Made by a program: the position numbers and the translations under genes
Source of the DNA: Peribolospora baueri
Taxonomy: Eukaryota > Basidiomycota > Peribolosporomycetes > Peribolosporales > Peribolosporaceae
DNA length: 64,000 bases
Reading direction: 5' to 3'
Assembly: GCA_029717555.1 (NCBI GenBank)
Contig: JAMDHS010000083.1
Location: 25,479 to 89,478, forward strand
The notes under the pieces: model-generated
What the model saw: the letters and a program-made list of their open reading frames with translations, nothing else
Database searches by the model: none
Told to the model about the DNA's origin: nothing
Shown here: positions 43,736 through 53,810 of the stretch, piece after piece
How the letters are laid out: the number at the start of each line of letters is the position of its first letter
Position numbering within the stretch: position 1 is the first letter of the stretch

Positions 43736-45701
43736 ATGGATGCTGAGAGCGCGATGCCAATGGCCGGGGCCGAGTACGGCTCGTGCAAGCCGGTGAGCAT
43801 CGCAGATACCATCCGTCGCTCGGCCGCTCTCGCGTCGCGATCTCGCCTCGTCTTAGAGCGGACCGTGACATAAAATTTTCGCAGGTTGAACTCACCTCCT
43901 TGACGCTCTTGCAGAACCATGACCGCTTTGCGCTTGCGCTGAGCATCTTTCTCTGCGTCGGTTTGGTCGTATCCTACCTACCGCAAGTGAGTCTGCGCGT
44001 CCTTTAGGGCTTCGGCCGGAGGACGACCTCCCTCCCGGTCAAGGGCAGCGACCGTCCACAGTCTCTACGGACCCTGTCAACGCTTTGTTCACACCATCCT
44101 TTTCTTATCACTTCTTGTCCGTTTGCCTTGATAGCATTTCCGCATTATCCATAAGCGCTCTTCCGAGGGCTTTTCGCCATGGTATCTCCTCCTCGGCTCC
44201 ACCTCCTCCGCTTCGGCGCTGATGAACATGCTTAGCCTTCAGTGGAGCGTTGTGAGGTGCTGCAAGGTCTTAGTGAGCACATGGGCTCCTTATATGAATA
44301 ATGGCTTATTCAGAGCGGATGGCTTGGTTCTCACTTGTTTCGCGCCTCGTTGCATCCCCGCCCTTTCAGACGCTCGGAAGCTGCCTCGAAAACATGATGG
44401 GCGTGGTACAAGTTTTCTTGCAGTGGTTCCTGTTCACTGTCATGTGAGCTCCATCCATTGCTTGTTCCCCCGCGCTGAATGTTCATCTCACGCCGATTCC
44501 ACTTTCCCTACCTCTTTACCCAGCCTCGTCCTCTTCCTCATCTACTACCCGCCGCATCTCAAATACCTCCGAATTATCCCCTTGCCTTACACCACCTCTC
44601 CTGCTGAGACACCGACCACATCTACTGATCTGCACCTTTCAGTGAATCCCGCGATTGGCGAGATTGCCGTGCAAGGCGGATCTGTCGGTCCGGAGATTGT
44701 GAACGGGACTCCTACGACGAAGAAGGACGGGGCGGTACGCAGGGGTGCGCCCTCTGATGGTTCACGTACCGCGCCATCTGCAGCAGGCTCTAGCTGGAAC
44801 GTCGTCGATCAGGGCGTGATGTCATTTTCTCGGCCGAGCCAGTACCCGAGGGGTCACGACCTTTTCGTTAACGTGGCCAGTGAGCCTGCCACAACCGATT
44901 CTTGGAAGTTGAGCGTAACGCTCGCGTGGATTGTTGCGCTCCATTTGTGAGTTTCTCATGGGAATTATCTCGCTACTTGGTCCGTCTTGGACCAGCATGA
45001 TTCTAACCTGGCGCACGGCGCGCACTTTTGTCGCAGCGCGTTTATTACGATCACGACGCTGGTCCTGCTCTTCACCCTAAACCCCACCGCCAGCAGCCGC
45101 CGAAATCAAAGCAGCTCCTTCTTTACGCCGTCTAACCATCCGACCCTACGGCTCTGGGCTACCTTCCTTGGCCTCTCCTCCACGCTCCTCGCGGTGTTGC
45201 AATACCTCCCCCAGATCGTGCATACTTTTAGGATGAAGGTCGTGGGCAGTTTGAGCATCGCAACTATGCTGTTGCAGGTACCCGGGAGCGCCCTCTTTGT
45301 CTACTCAGTGAGTGATCCCTTGGACATCTTCGTTCTGCAGAGATTCCGCCCCAACTCAGCGCTCAAATTGGTCCTCGTTTCTCGTTCCCTCCTTGTTCGG
45401 ACCGCAGCTCGCCGTCCGCCCCGGTACGAACTGGACGTCGTGGATCACCTTCCTGGTGACGGGGCTGCTGCAGCTCGTGTTGCTGATCCTCTGCGTGTCT
45501 TGGAAGATCAGGCAACACAAGCTCGGCATCGACGATTTCGGAAACCTCAAGGACACGGGTTCGCCGCCTGTAGATTCGGGCGCAGGCCCAGCGGCGCATG
45601 CTCATGTCCGCGGCGCTGAAGAGGTAACGCGGCCCTCAGAGGTTCACGATCGGCAGGTGGATGAAACGACGCCGTTGTTGCGAAACGGTGATGATCGTTG
45701 A
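43736..45701 (+). CDS. PQ-loop repeat membrane protein
   Basis: Seven-helix protein of the PQ-loop/SWEET-like superfamily (cystinosin, Ypq, Stm1 relatives), expected in a vacuolar or lysosome-like membrane. Exons: 43736-43792, 43885-43986, 44135-44272, 44370-44443, 44524-44946, 45037-45307, 45408-45701, giving 452 residues. Two PQ-loops are visible: VVSYLPQHFRIIHKRSSEGF (split by an intron after the Gln) and LAVLQYLPQIVHTFRMKVVG. Between them lies a long polar loop (about 160-260). The tail contains DETTPLL, a classic acidic di-leucine sorting signal for vacuole delivery, which supports the location. It starts 270 bp after the API5-like gene on the same strand. Substrate is unknown; cationic amino acids are transported by the nearest yeast relatives. 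Confidence 0.85.
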
Positions 45702-45872
45702 TGAGAGGTTCAGACCGGGATTATGTTTTTTGCACGTTTTTCTTTACCTGCCATGTACGCTTAATGGGATCGTATCTCAAACTCGATCGGACCTCAAAAA
45801 TTCATTTTTTGATTTCGCATTCGGACTCGCAACGCAAGGCGGTACCAACACCGGGGCAACGACAAACGGCCA

Positions 45873-46756
45873 TCAAAGACCGCGGGCCTTCATGGCCATG
45901 ACCTGGGTGGGTTAAGGCAAACGCGAGGGAAAGGAGTCGCAACAGTGAGGCCGATGAGGTTGCGTTCCAATCACAGTATGCAGGCCAAAGCCACCGGTAA
46001 GGGAGGGGAACGCACCAATTGGACCTTCTTCCTGACCATGTCCGCGAACCGTCTCCGATGGCGCTCGCTCCGAAGCCTTCGCCTCGTCTGTGTCGGCTTC
46101 TCGTACCTGTCTTGCAACTTGAGCTCGCGGCGCACGTTGTTATCGCGGAGGATGGAATTGAGCCTGTTGAAGGCTCTGGAAATATCCCCGCCCGTGACAG
46201 GGACGCTGCGTCCCGTGGAGGGAGTGGCGGGGGCGGCGGGGCCGAAGAGCTGTCGGCGCATCCACCGGTCCTCCTGCCTCCAGTCGTTCTCGGCGTCGTT
46301 TGAAGAGGGCATCTTGCGGGACGAGTGGATCCGTCCGGCGCTGGCGCCGTTCACGGTGCCGTAGCTAGCACGAAGACCTAGCACGGAGGGCTTCTTAAGC
46401 TCGTTGAGAGGAGCGAGACCGCCTGTTGCGCTTCGCATAATGTCCACGAACCACTCGTTGCGGTCTTGTTGGGCAGGGGAGCGTGAGGAGGATGCTGAGG
46501 AGGGAGATGAAGAAGGTCGGGAAGAGGACGAGGACGAGGACGTGGACGACGCTGGTGTCCGCCCGCTCGATTGGGACCTTGGGGCGTCCGCTGCGGACGT
46601 TCCGGTAGAGGAGAAGCGAGCACGAGAAGACAAAGACGAGCGGAGAGTCGTTGCGGCTGCCGCTGCCATCGCTGTTGCACCCGCGCGCGCCGGGGAGCCC
46701 CGACTCGAGCCTGCGAGGACGCGGAAGGCGAGGGAGGAGGAGAGGGAGAGCGACAT
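45873..46756 (-). CDS. MRP21: Mitochondrial ribosomal protein bS21m
   Basis: Small-subunit mitoribosome protein. Exons 46756-46016 and 45902-45873 encode 256 residues. The C-terminal core has the basic bS21 signature NNVRRELKLQDRYEKPTQ followed by RRRLRSERHRRRFADMVRKK. The 30-nt last exon supplies VMAMKARGL. The N-terminus (MSLSLSSSLAFRVLAGSSRG) is rich in Arg, Ser and Ala without acids, as in a mitochondrial presequence. A Ser-rich linker of about 60 residues follows. The pre-core extension makes it much longer than bacterial S21 (about 70) and somewhat longer than yeast Mrp21 (177). The start at 46756 was chosen because the presequence begins there; in-frame Met codons lie upstream. Confidence 0.85.
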
Positions 46757-47075
46757 GGCGTGCGAGGTGGACCGCGTTGGCTCGAGCACGAACGACGTCG
46801 ACCGACGCATTCGAAAATGAAAGGGACGCAAGCGGTCGGAAATATTGGTAGCATGCCGCAGCAGCAAGTTTCGTCACGCGTGCCGCAGAAGTGATCGGAA
46901 GACGACGTGCGCCTCTGGCAATCTCAAGTGCGCTCCTCCGTGCCCACAACCCACTCTTCCCTCCCCACCACCACTACTCCCACTCTGTCTGCCACCCCTA
47001 TCCCCCGGCAGCCCCCCTGTGTCCCCGCGCTTGTTGTTAGAATTACAAGCCCTCGAGCTTTGTCGATTGCCCACC
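46757..47075. promoter_or_regulatory. Bidirectional promoter, MRP21 / TKL1
   Basis: Only 319 bp separate the divergent start codons of the mitoribosomal and transketolase genes. The TKL1 side (46925-47040) is rich in C and T with CCACCACTACTCCCACT-type tracts, typical of a highly expressed fungal promoter and leader. No specific factor site is claimed. Confidence 0.5.
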
Positions 47076-49985
47076 ATGTCGTTCCAGCCTTCCCCCGTCG
47101 ATGAGCTCTCCATCGCGACCATTCGCACCCTCGCCGCCGACGTCGTCGGTAAGGCCAACTCGGGCCACCCCGGTGAGTGACCGACCTCCCTTTCTCTGCC
47201 CTCCGTGCTCCCCTCTCCTTCCTTTGACCCCGGTCATCCTCAGTCCTCCTCCCCCTGCCGGCTACCCACCGGGCTCGCGGTGGAAGTTGGGCGGACGCTG
47301 ACTGATCGGCTGCGCCGATCGCTCGCGCATGCTCTTCCCGTTGCCTCCGTCGAACAGGTGCGCCCATGGGCATGGCCCCCGCCGCCCACGTCCTCTGGTC
47401 TAGGTGAGCTGTGAACAAATGGTTTTTGTCGGCTTTAAAGATCATCCGTCGACGTCAGCTTCATCTGGAATGGCCAGCTGGCATGGTTTAGACTGGCCTC
47501 GAGCGACTGCTTGGCGTTTAGTCATCCCTTACCCGTCATATTTGAAGGGACCCACTCACTTCGGTCATGTTCTCTAGGAGCGAGAAGGAGAAGAATAGAG
47601 CGCTCAGATGATTTTCTTTTCGCTGTCTACCATGTTGGACGCTCTCGTTCGTCATCTATGAAGGTTCTTGAAGGGCAACCCCAAGGATCCCAACTGGGTG
47701 AGTACGGCCCTAGCGACAGCAAGCGGACGAGGGCAATACAGACTCTTCTAAACCAACGCTCGCTCCTCTTAATATTGCCACATACAGGTCAACCGCGACC
47801 GCTTCGTGCTGTCGAACGGCCACGCCTGCGCCCTCCAGTACATCATCCTTCACCTTCTTGGCTACAACATTACTATGGATGACCTCAAGTCGTTCAGGCA
47901 GCTCGACTCCAAGACCCCTGGTCACCCTGAGGCTGACGTGTCCGCCGGTATCGAGGTTACCACCGGCCCTCTTGGCCAGGGTGAGCTGAACCTCTCTCGG
48001 ATAGTTTCCGTTGACCATGCGAGCGCGTTGATATTCACGCTTGCCTCGTGCTGCATAATTCCTAAGGCTTCGCCAACGCTATTGGTCTCGCCATTGCCGA
48101 GCGTCAGGGTGCCGCCACGTTCAACCGCGACGGATTCCCCGTCCTGGAGAACTACGTCTACATGTTCACCGGTGACGGTTGCTTGCAGGAGGGCGTTGCC
48201 TCCGAGGCCGCCTCCCTTGCCGGGCACCTTAAGCTCGGTAACGTTGTCACCATATACGATGACAACCACATCTCCATCGACGGTGACACCGCGTGCGCCT
48301 TCACCGAGGACGTGGAGCAGCGTTTCCTCTCTTACGGCTGGCACGTCCTCCACGTCACCAACGGCGACTCTGACCTCAAGAGCATTTACGAGGCCATCGA
48401 CGAGGCCCGCAAGGTGACCGACAAGCCCTCCATCATCCGCCTCCGTACCACCATCGGATTCGGCTCCAAGAACCAGGGCACCGGCGGCGTCCACGGTGCG
48501 CCCCTCAAGGCCGATGACATGGCTGAGGTGAAGAAGAAGTTCGGCTTCAACCCTGAGAAGTCCTTCCACGTGCCCAAGGAGGTGTACGACGCCTACCATA
48601 GCTATGCCAAGCGCGGTGAGGAGGCCGAGGCGCAGTGGCAGCAGATGTTGGGCGAGTACGAGAAGAAGTACCCCAAGGAGGTTTCGGAGCTCAAGCGCCG
48701 CGTGGCGCGCAAGCTCCCCGAGGGATGGGAGAAGGCTCTGCCCACCTACCAGGGTTCGGACGCTGCCGTGGCTTCGCGCAAGCTCTCTGAGACGGTGATC
48801 ACCAAGCTCGCCGATGTGATTCCTGAGCTCATCGGCGGATCCGCCGACCTCACGGGCTCGAACCTCACCCGATGGAAAGGTGCTGTCGACTTCCAGCACC
48901 CGAGCACCGGTCTTGGAGACTATTCGGGCCGGTACATCCGCTTTGGCGTGCGCGAGCACGGCATGGGCGCCATCATGAACGGCATCCACGCCTACGGCAT
49001 CCACATTCCCTTCGGCGGAACTTTCCTCAACTTCGTCCCGTACGCCGCCGGCGCCGTCCGTCTCTCTGCGCTCTCGCACTTCCGCGTCCTCTGGGTCGCC
49101 ACGCACGACTCCATCGGTAGGTGGACTTGATTGAAGGCAGATGTGATCATGTGCTCGCTCGCTTGCATTTGACTGACCCGCGGCGGTCCATCAATCCCTT
49201 CCTCGTTCCGATTCGCAGGTCTCGGTGAAGACGGCCCGACGCACCAGCCGATCGAGACGGTGGCCTGGCTTCGCTCGACGCCCAACCTGGCCGTGTGGAG
49301 GCCCGCCGACGGCAACGAGACGTCCGCTGCGTACCTCGTGGCCATCAACTCGCTCCACACGCCGTCCGTGTTCTGCCTCTCGCGTCAGAACCTGCCCCAG
49401 CTCGAGGCTTCATCCATCGAGAAGGCCCTCCGTGGCGGTTACGTCGCCCACGACGAGAAGGACTTCAATATCATCCTCGTCGCCACCGGATCCGAGGTCG
49501 GCATCGCGCTCGACGCTGCTAAGAAGCTCGGCGAGAAGGGCGTCAAGGCTAGGATTGTCTCGATGCCCTGCTTCGAGGTCTTGTGAGTTGTTGTTCGGTT
49601 TGAGTTCAGCTGGAGAGCGTCGTGTCGTCGTCCTCTTGACTCTGCCGTCGCGGACGGCCGATGTGCTGACTTGGAACATGATGGTCTGCAATTTCTTTTT
49701 GGCGTTCAAAGCGACCGGCAGTCGCAAGACTACCGCCTGTCCGTCATCCCCTCGGGCGCTCCCGTCATGTCGGTTGAGGTGATGAGCACCTTCGGCTGGA
49801 GCAAGTACGCGCACGAGCACTACGGCATCAACACCTTTGGTGCCTCCGGACCTTACAAGGACGTGTACGCCAAGTACGGCTTCACGCCGGATAAGGTCGC
49901 CGAGGCAGCCGAGAAGGTGGTCGAGTTCTACAAGAAGAAGGGCACGCCCGTCGAGACGCCTCTGCTCAAGGCTCTTCCCTTCTGA
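47076..49985 (+). CDS. TKL1: Transketolase
   Basis: Thiamine-diphosphate enzyme of the non-oxidative pentose phosphate pathway; it moves two-carbon ketol units between sugar phosphates in the cytosol. Exons: 47076-47172, 47358-47403, 47664-47697, 47788-47980, 48067-49116, 49219-49582, 49712-49985, giving 685 residues (yeast 680). Landmarks are [54 protein letters not shown], the ThDP/metal motif TGDGCLQEG, the [10 protein letters not shown] stretch, [31 protein letters not shown] and [15 protein letters not shown]. All catalytic His and Glu positions expected for the family are present. The first four exons are short and separated by relatively long introns, common in highly expressed fungal genes. 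Codon use is the most G/C-biased in the window, indicating high expression. Confidence 0.97.
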
Positions 49986-50559
49986 GCGCGCGCCTCAAAG
50001 TGTGCAATGTCGACGTGTCGGGTGTCCCGGTCACCTTCTTGTGTAGTTCGTCTGACATGACCATCGATCGAAGAACGCCTAGAGACCTTGCCGTTCGCTA
50101 GGAAGCCCTTCCCCTCCTCTCCTCTTCGCCGTTTTCCGTGTCGTGAAGAGGCTCGTGTGTGACTGCCCTATTAGACCCTTCCTCCCCCGCTTCTGCCCCT
50201 TTTCTTCCGCCTTATCGCCTCTGAAAATAAATATCAATCGTTCTCTGTACGCCCTCCCTCTTCCTGAAGGGGGTCTTTTGTAGGTTGCGAGGTCTTTCTG
50301 GTTTCGATCGACGGTCCGACGGACGGTGAATTCTTGAAGAGGTCGCATCCAAAGAGGTGTTATTTTCTCGGGCGAGCGCACGTTTCCGCGCAAAGGGAGA
50401 CAGACTACATCGGACGGTTCTCTCGCGCACCTCTCCCCGACCAACCGACGCGACCGACCGAATACGTCGTCTTCTCTCCTCCTCCACCGTCTCGTCCTCG
50501 TCGGAGCCGTCGAATATCCTCGGTCGCAGAGAGAGCTCTCTCGTCCGCCTTCCTGGCCC

Positions 50560-50584
50560 TTTCTTTCTTTCTTTCTTTCTTTCC
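50560..50584. repeat. (TTTC)n tetranucleotide repeat
   Basis: About six tandem TTTC units on the plus strand in the convergent region downstream of TKL1. Confidence 0.9.
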
Positions 50585-51167
50585 TTGCTTGCTTGGCCAG
50601 CACGACCAGTCTCGCACGTATCCCGACCCTCTTCTCTCATCTTCCCAAGCATCCACAGCATCGTGTCCTCGGGGGCTGAGGGTAGGCTAGGGTAGAGTTG
50701 GCTAGGAGGCTAGGCGAAGTGAGTGCGCGTTGGTGCGGCAAGCGCCGGCCGGCCCGGGCATGGGAGCATGGTATAATATGGCATGGCATGGCGGACGGGA
50801 CGATCGTCGCCTCGCCGTTGTCCCGCGTTCCGTCCTTTGTTGGGACGGACTGGACTGGGCTCCCACTCGTCCTTCTCCTCGTCCCACTTCTTCTGGCCGC
50901 TTCACATTTTCCTTGCTCATCGCTTTCCAACCGGAAGCGAAGCCAACTAAGCAACAGGGAAGCGGACGAGCGAGGACGAGCCAAGCTGTCGCCAACCAAC
51001 CAGCCGTCCTTCCTTTCCCATTTCCTTCTCTTCGCTGTATCATCACGCTCGCTCGCTCAGATGGACGATCACGCTGAACGCTTTTTGAGGAAGTGAGCGG
51101 AGCGGAGGGAGGGGAGGAAGAGAAGGTGGAGGGAGGATAGGAGCTAGTTAGGTTACACGGTGGAGCG

Positions 51168-51190
51168 AAGGAAGGAAGGAAGGAAGGAAA
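51168..51190. repeat. (GGAA)n tetranucleotide repeat
   Basis: About five and a half tandem GGAA units on the plus strand, the purine counterpart of the TTTC repeat 600 bp upstream. Confidence 0.9.
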
Positions 51191-51284
51191 GGACGTCGAA
51201 GAAGGGTTCGGTAAGTAGGTAAGTAGGAGGGAAGAGCGCAGCGGACGGGGAAAAAAATGAAGGAAAGTGTGTATGTGAGAGAAC

Positions 51285-51329
51285 TGTATGTATGAATGAA
51301 TGAATGAATGTATGATGTATGTATGTAGG
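51285..51329. repeat. TGTA/TGAA mixed tetranucleotide repeat
   Basis: Alternating runs of TGTA and TGAA units (two, then about five, then about three), interrupted once by TGATG. Confidence 0.85.
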
Positions 51330-51384
51330 TGTTCCGACCGCCGCCGACCGAGCTGACCTGGCTCCGAAAAAAAAAGACTCAAAA

Positions 51385-51398
51385 GGGGGGGGGGGGGG
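51385..51398. repeat. G14 homopolymer
   Basis: Fourteen consecutive G residues on the plus strand, 10 nt after an A9 run. The length may be affected by sequencing error. Confidence 0.85.
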
Positions 51399-51910
51399 AT
51401 TTCAAGAAAAGAGCGAAGGAGACGCCCGGACGGACGAGGGCGATTGGGAGGGCGCGAGCAGAGCCGACGTGATCGGAAAAGTCAATGCCGGCCGGCCGGC
51501 GGTAGCCGTGCGAGGGGCGTTATCGGACGGCGAGGAACGTACGTCTGGGCGAAGCGGAACGGAGTGAAGTGGAAGTGACCGAACGAGCGACGGATGAACG
51601 GCTAGGGGGATGGAGAAGATGAGATCTGAAACGGAGGGGGCGGGGGGGTATCATGACGGACGAGCTGACGGAGCAGAAGGAAGCGGGGGCAAACGACCGA
51701 TACGAAGAAGAGAGGGGGAGGGGAGGAAATAGAGCGACGTGCGATGGGAATAGACAGAGAGGCAGAGTCGAGAATGGATGGAGCCGAAGACGCCATCTAG
51801 ATAGCCGGGGCGAGGCGAGGCGAGTGAGATGAGAGGGGCGAGGCGGACGGGACGAGACGGGCCACGACACGATGGGCGAGGTTGGGATGAGCGAGACGGA
51901 AAGAGTGCCG

Positions 51911-53810
51911 TCAAGGCGTCCAGATCCTGATGCTCTGGTCCACGCTGCCAGACGCGACGACGTTGACGACCTTGGCCTCGGCGCCCTCCTTAGCTACGCC
52001 GTTTGGAGCGGCCTTGACGCCGTTCGCCTCGCCGTCCGGAGCAGGAGCGCCTCCGTCGGTCCGCGCACGGCCCCAAGCGAGGCAGGTGACAAAGTGAGAG
52101 TGCGCGTCCACCGTCTTGGCGCATCGCCCCGTCTTGAGGTCCCACACCCGGATCGTCTTGTCATCCGACGCGGAGAGGAGCGTCTTGCCGTTCGGGTGGA
52201 AGACGAGGGCTCGAACCCAGTTGTCGTGTCCGACCTGCGCAGTGATCGCGCCGAAAAAAAAAGCAAAGCGGATCCTGGCTTTAGCGCACGCCCATAGCGA
52301 GTCGAGCTGGCGTCGCCATCGAGGCACTCACCAGGGTCTTTAGACACTGTCCGTTGCTGTCCCACAGCTTGATCGTCTTGTCCCTCGACCCGGTCGCCAC
52401 ATATTGCCCCGGTGCCTTGACACGCTCGTCTCTGGCGGTGGTCGCGATGCCGGCCAACTCGCGGATGGCGGGGTAGGAGGCGACGGGGGCGAAGACAGCG
52501 CACTCGATGACGTGGTCGTGCCCTCGGAGCTCCATACGGGTCTCACCTGACGAGGCGTCCCACAAGCGAGAGGTCTGGTCGTTGGAGCAGCTGACGAGCG
52601 TTCGACCGTCGTCGGAGGGGATCACCGATCGCACCCATTCTGCGTGCCCCGAGAACGTTTTAGTGCAGTAGCTGAGGACAAGAGGGAAGCGCAGATGAGC
52701 GCGCGCGCAATGGAGAGAAAGAGGAAAGATGGGCCAGCCGCTCGCTCACCCGCTGGACACTTCCCAGATCCGGATCGTCTTATCTCGACTCGCGCTTACG
52801 ATCATATCGTCGCCAGGCAGGAATCGGACAGAGGACACGCTGTGATCGTGTCCATAGAGCGTTTTGATGTTCTTCCACTCGTTGTTCGTGTCCCATAGCT
52901 TGACTGTCAGGTCGGAGGAGCACGACACTGAATGGGGGATGGCAAAACGTTAGCATGAAAACAGACACGGTTGGGGAGTGACACGGGACGCGAATTCTCA
53001 CCGAGAAGGTTACCCTTGGAATCGAATTCCACATCCTGGACCGCCTTGGTATGACCTTTTACGGTTCTCTCAAACTCGCCCGTCTCCCAATCCCACACCT
53101 TGAGGCTCGCGTCCTCGCTCGCCGAGACTACCTGGCTGAAGACGGGGTGAAAGGCGATGCGCGTTACTGGCGCTCGGTGGCCGGACAAGGTGTGTCGGGG
53201 CGGGGCGCGGGGGACCCAGTCTACCTGGGAGGCCGATCGGCGAGAGGTGGGAGCCGCAGAGAGCTCTTCGGTCAGTTGGGCGTTGCGCGACTCGAGCTCC
53301 ATGACCTGGTCGTCGGGAGTTGGAGAAGACAAGGTCAGAGAGACTCGAACCATGACGTCCAAACGACCCACGGCGTCAAGGATGGTGCACACCGACTCGA
53401 CTCGCCTTTTTCTGCAACCGAATCACGCTCGTCCATTTTTTCTCTAACAGGCCCGCATACTTTGCCTTTGGGTCCGGCACAAAGTCGTCGTGGTCGGACT
53501 CTGTGCGGAGGGCTTCGAATGCCTGGGTGAAGCCTGCGGAGGAGAGGTAGTCAAGGATGGACTTGAGGCTGGGTGAGGGGGAAGGGGAGGGTAAAAGAGC
53601 CGTGGCGCATGGACAAGGCGGGGGAACGAGCGATGGGTGAGTATGCGCGCCGATCGGTCGTATCCTGACGACCCTTCTCTCCACGGCACCACGACTGGCA
53701 GGCTCCGGGTCGGCCGGATAAAATAGGGTCTCCTGTGCAAAGGTGCAGGTGCAGGTGCGCGCATAAACTCACAGCTCATCCTTTTGCCTCTCGGTGAGCC
53801 CGCTGGCCAT
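51911..53810 (-). CDS. PAC1: LIS1/PAC1 nuclear distribution protein
   Basis: Dynein regulator that, with NudE/Ndl1, holds dynein on microtubules for nuclear migration. Exons: 53810-53773, 53568-53406, 53305-53002, 52927-52750, 52671-52332, 52234-51911, giving 448 residues, the usual length. A LisH dimerisation motif (residues about 4-36, ending [17 protein letters not shown]) is followed by a short coiled coil with [14 protein letters not shown]. Seven WD40 repeats then run from [17 protein letters not shown] to [12 protein letters not shown], including the family's [17 protein letters not shown]. Two fungal-type insertions occur in the last blades. The intron after KK (53405-53306) begins GCGAGT, so it appears to be GC-AG. 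It is divergent from the kinesin gene. Confidence 0.96.

Larger units (their letters stand above)
49986..51910. other. Convergent intergenic region rich in microsatellites
   Basis: About 1.9 kb between the TKL1 and LIS1 stop codons, too long for two UTRs. It contains TTTC, GGAA and TGAA/TGTA repeats, an A9 run and a G14 run, and is strongly strand-biased in purines. No ORF has natural protein composition. An untranslated RNA or simply non-functional spacer are both possible. Confidence 0.5.
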
